Positions 63,077-64,000 of a stretch of 64,000 nt of DNA are shown here, one piece after another. The translations under genes were made by a program, and so were the position numbers. The notes beneath the pieces were generated by a model, which ran no database searches, was not told the origin of the DNA, and saw only the letters and a list, made by a program, of their open reading frames with translations. Numbering within the stretch: the stretch's first letter is position 1; every line of letters begins with the position of its first letter. This stretch comes from Helopsaltes ochotensis (Eukaryota > Chordata > Aves > Passeriformes > Locustellidae): assembly GCA_013400155.1 (NCBI GenBank), contig VXBM01001647.1, positions 86,841 through 150,840 of the forward strand, given 5' to 3'.

Positions 63077-64000
63077 CTGAGAAGAAAACAAGGAATAGGG
63101 AAAGAAAGAAAGAAATTAAATCTTGTTTAATCATGGAGTAAAAAATCAAAAGTATTAGCAATTTTAAAAACATCTTTTTATTATCTCTTCTATTATAATG
63201 ATGAGAAAGGCCATATTTGTTGTGAACATTCTCTTTTTTTGGTACCCTGTCTTTGAACAAGCCGGTGGCAGCTGCTGAAGAAGAAACAAAAATCTGGTTT
63301 CCTTTTTCTAGTGATTGTATCCTGCTATCTTTGTCAGCACATGGTGTTCTAAAAACAACAGTGTAGTTGATAGTTGCCACATAGTAAATTTGAATTAGAT
63401 GAAAAATATCATAGAAATAAATTCAAATTGCAAGTTAGATATTGCTAGTTGCAGATTTAAAAGCCTGTGAACTCATTTCTTGAAAAAAATGCAGGTCTAC
63501 TATTCTGTTCTCATGGATAAATACATCTTGTCAGCAGGAAGGATCTAATGAAAGACAGAATGCAAAGCAAGAATACCAGGCTCCTCAGTTATTGATAGAG
63601 AAAATAGAAATGAAAACGTGTCTTTCACATAAGGCAAGGTTAAGAATCTTTGCTGTTGTCCTGGGGTGCCTTTTTGATGCTTGTATCCCCAGTTGCCTGC
63701 TCTGTTTATGCTGTATGTTAAGCTCTGTACCTTTAAGACTAACTAACCCCTGATACGTAACAGCCGTGTTAATTAACCAATACAGCCTTGCCCCTGATGA
63801 GTAACAGCTCTGACCAGTAAGGATGAGTGAGATAAAAGAGGGGGTGAGCTGGTAAGGGGAGGATCACCATGGTGGAGCAACCTTGAGGAGTGTGAAGAAG
63901 AGACTTATGAAGCAGGATCCTGGAGAGGGAGAATCACTGCTGTGAGATGAGTTCCAAGAGCGAGTGGGGAGAAAGAAGACATGCTGAGTTTGTTTTGAAA
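63077..64000 (-). other. SH3TC1 intron, cut by the window edge
   Basis: Sequence upstream of the exon ending at 63076; no further SH3TC1 exon recognised before 64000. Contains the LTR-like element from 63657. Confidence 0.7.
63657..64000 (+). mobile_element. LTR-like element, cut by the window end
   Basis: Begins TGTCCTGGGGTGCC, with a TATA-like GATAAAAGAG near 63831, composition unlike the flanking intron, and no coding sequence. Reads as the 5' part of an endogenous retroviral LTR lying antisense to SH3TC1. It may be solo or the start of a longer provirus beyond the window. Confidence 0.5.

Noticed and set aside
63018..63380. 120-codon minus-strand open frame near SH3TC1
   Set aside because: It overlaps the true exon in a shifted frame and the rest is intron.

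Overview
This is a nuclear vertebrate window, almost certainly from a bird and probably a songbird. Small exons sit in long GT-AG introns and the DNA is AT-rich. There are several truncated CR1 LINE 3' ends carrying the CR1-type 'ATTCTGTGA' tail, one solo LTR-like element and one cut LTR-like element. I see no Alu- or L1-like sequence. The bird call rests on CR1 and the LTRs. The passerine guess rests only on the look of the LTRs and is weaker.

Two genes are recognisable, both on the minus strand. HTRA3 is complete: nine coding exons from the ATG at 32159 to the stop at 7231, 1401 nt, encoding 466 residues. All exon phases join cleanly. The product is a secreted protein with a signal peptide, an IGFBP module, a Kazal-like module, a trypsin-like protease (His204, Asp240, Ser318) and a C-terminal PDZ domain. 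A CpG island covers exon 1 and the promoter. The right edge holds the last four coding exons of SH3TC1 (60985-63076), encoding tetratricopeptide repeats and the stop; the rest of that gene lies beyond the window. SH3TC1 upstream of HTRA3 on the same strand is the known vertebrate order on the 4p16-equivalent segment, which supports both names.

Layout: 1-6400 is non-coding DNA downstream of HTRA3. From 6411 to 32159 is HTRA3, with introns holding CR1 fragments, two MIR-like SINE relics, a solo LTR and a 122-base A homopolymer. The CpG island and promoter region end near 32.9 kb. From 33 to 60.8 kb is an intergenic stretch with no recognisable gene, some old and young CR1 pieces and one GC-rich repeat-like block. 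From 60.8 kb to the end is the 3' part of SH3TC1, with an LTR-like element cut by the window edge.

I found no convincing undescribed system. The observations most worth a second look are: a read-through plus AATAAA after HTRA3 exon 6 that could make a short isoform without PDZ; an exact 12-bp inverted pair of forkhead-like sites upstream of HTRA3; a tandem AG at the exon 2 acceptor where only the second AG keeps the frame; and the pure 122-base A run.
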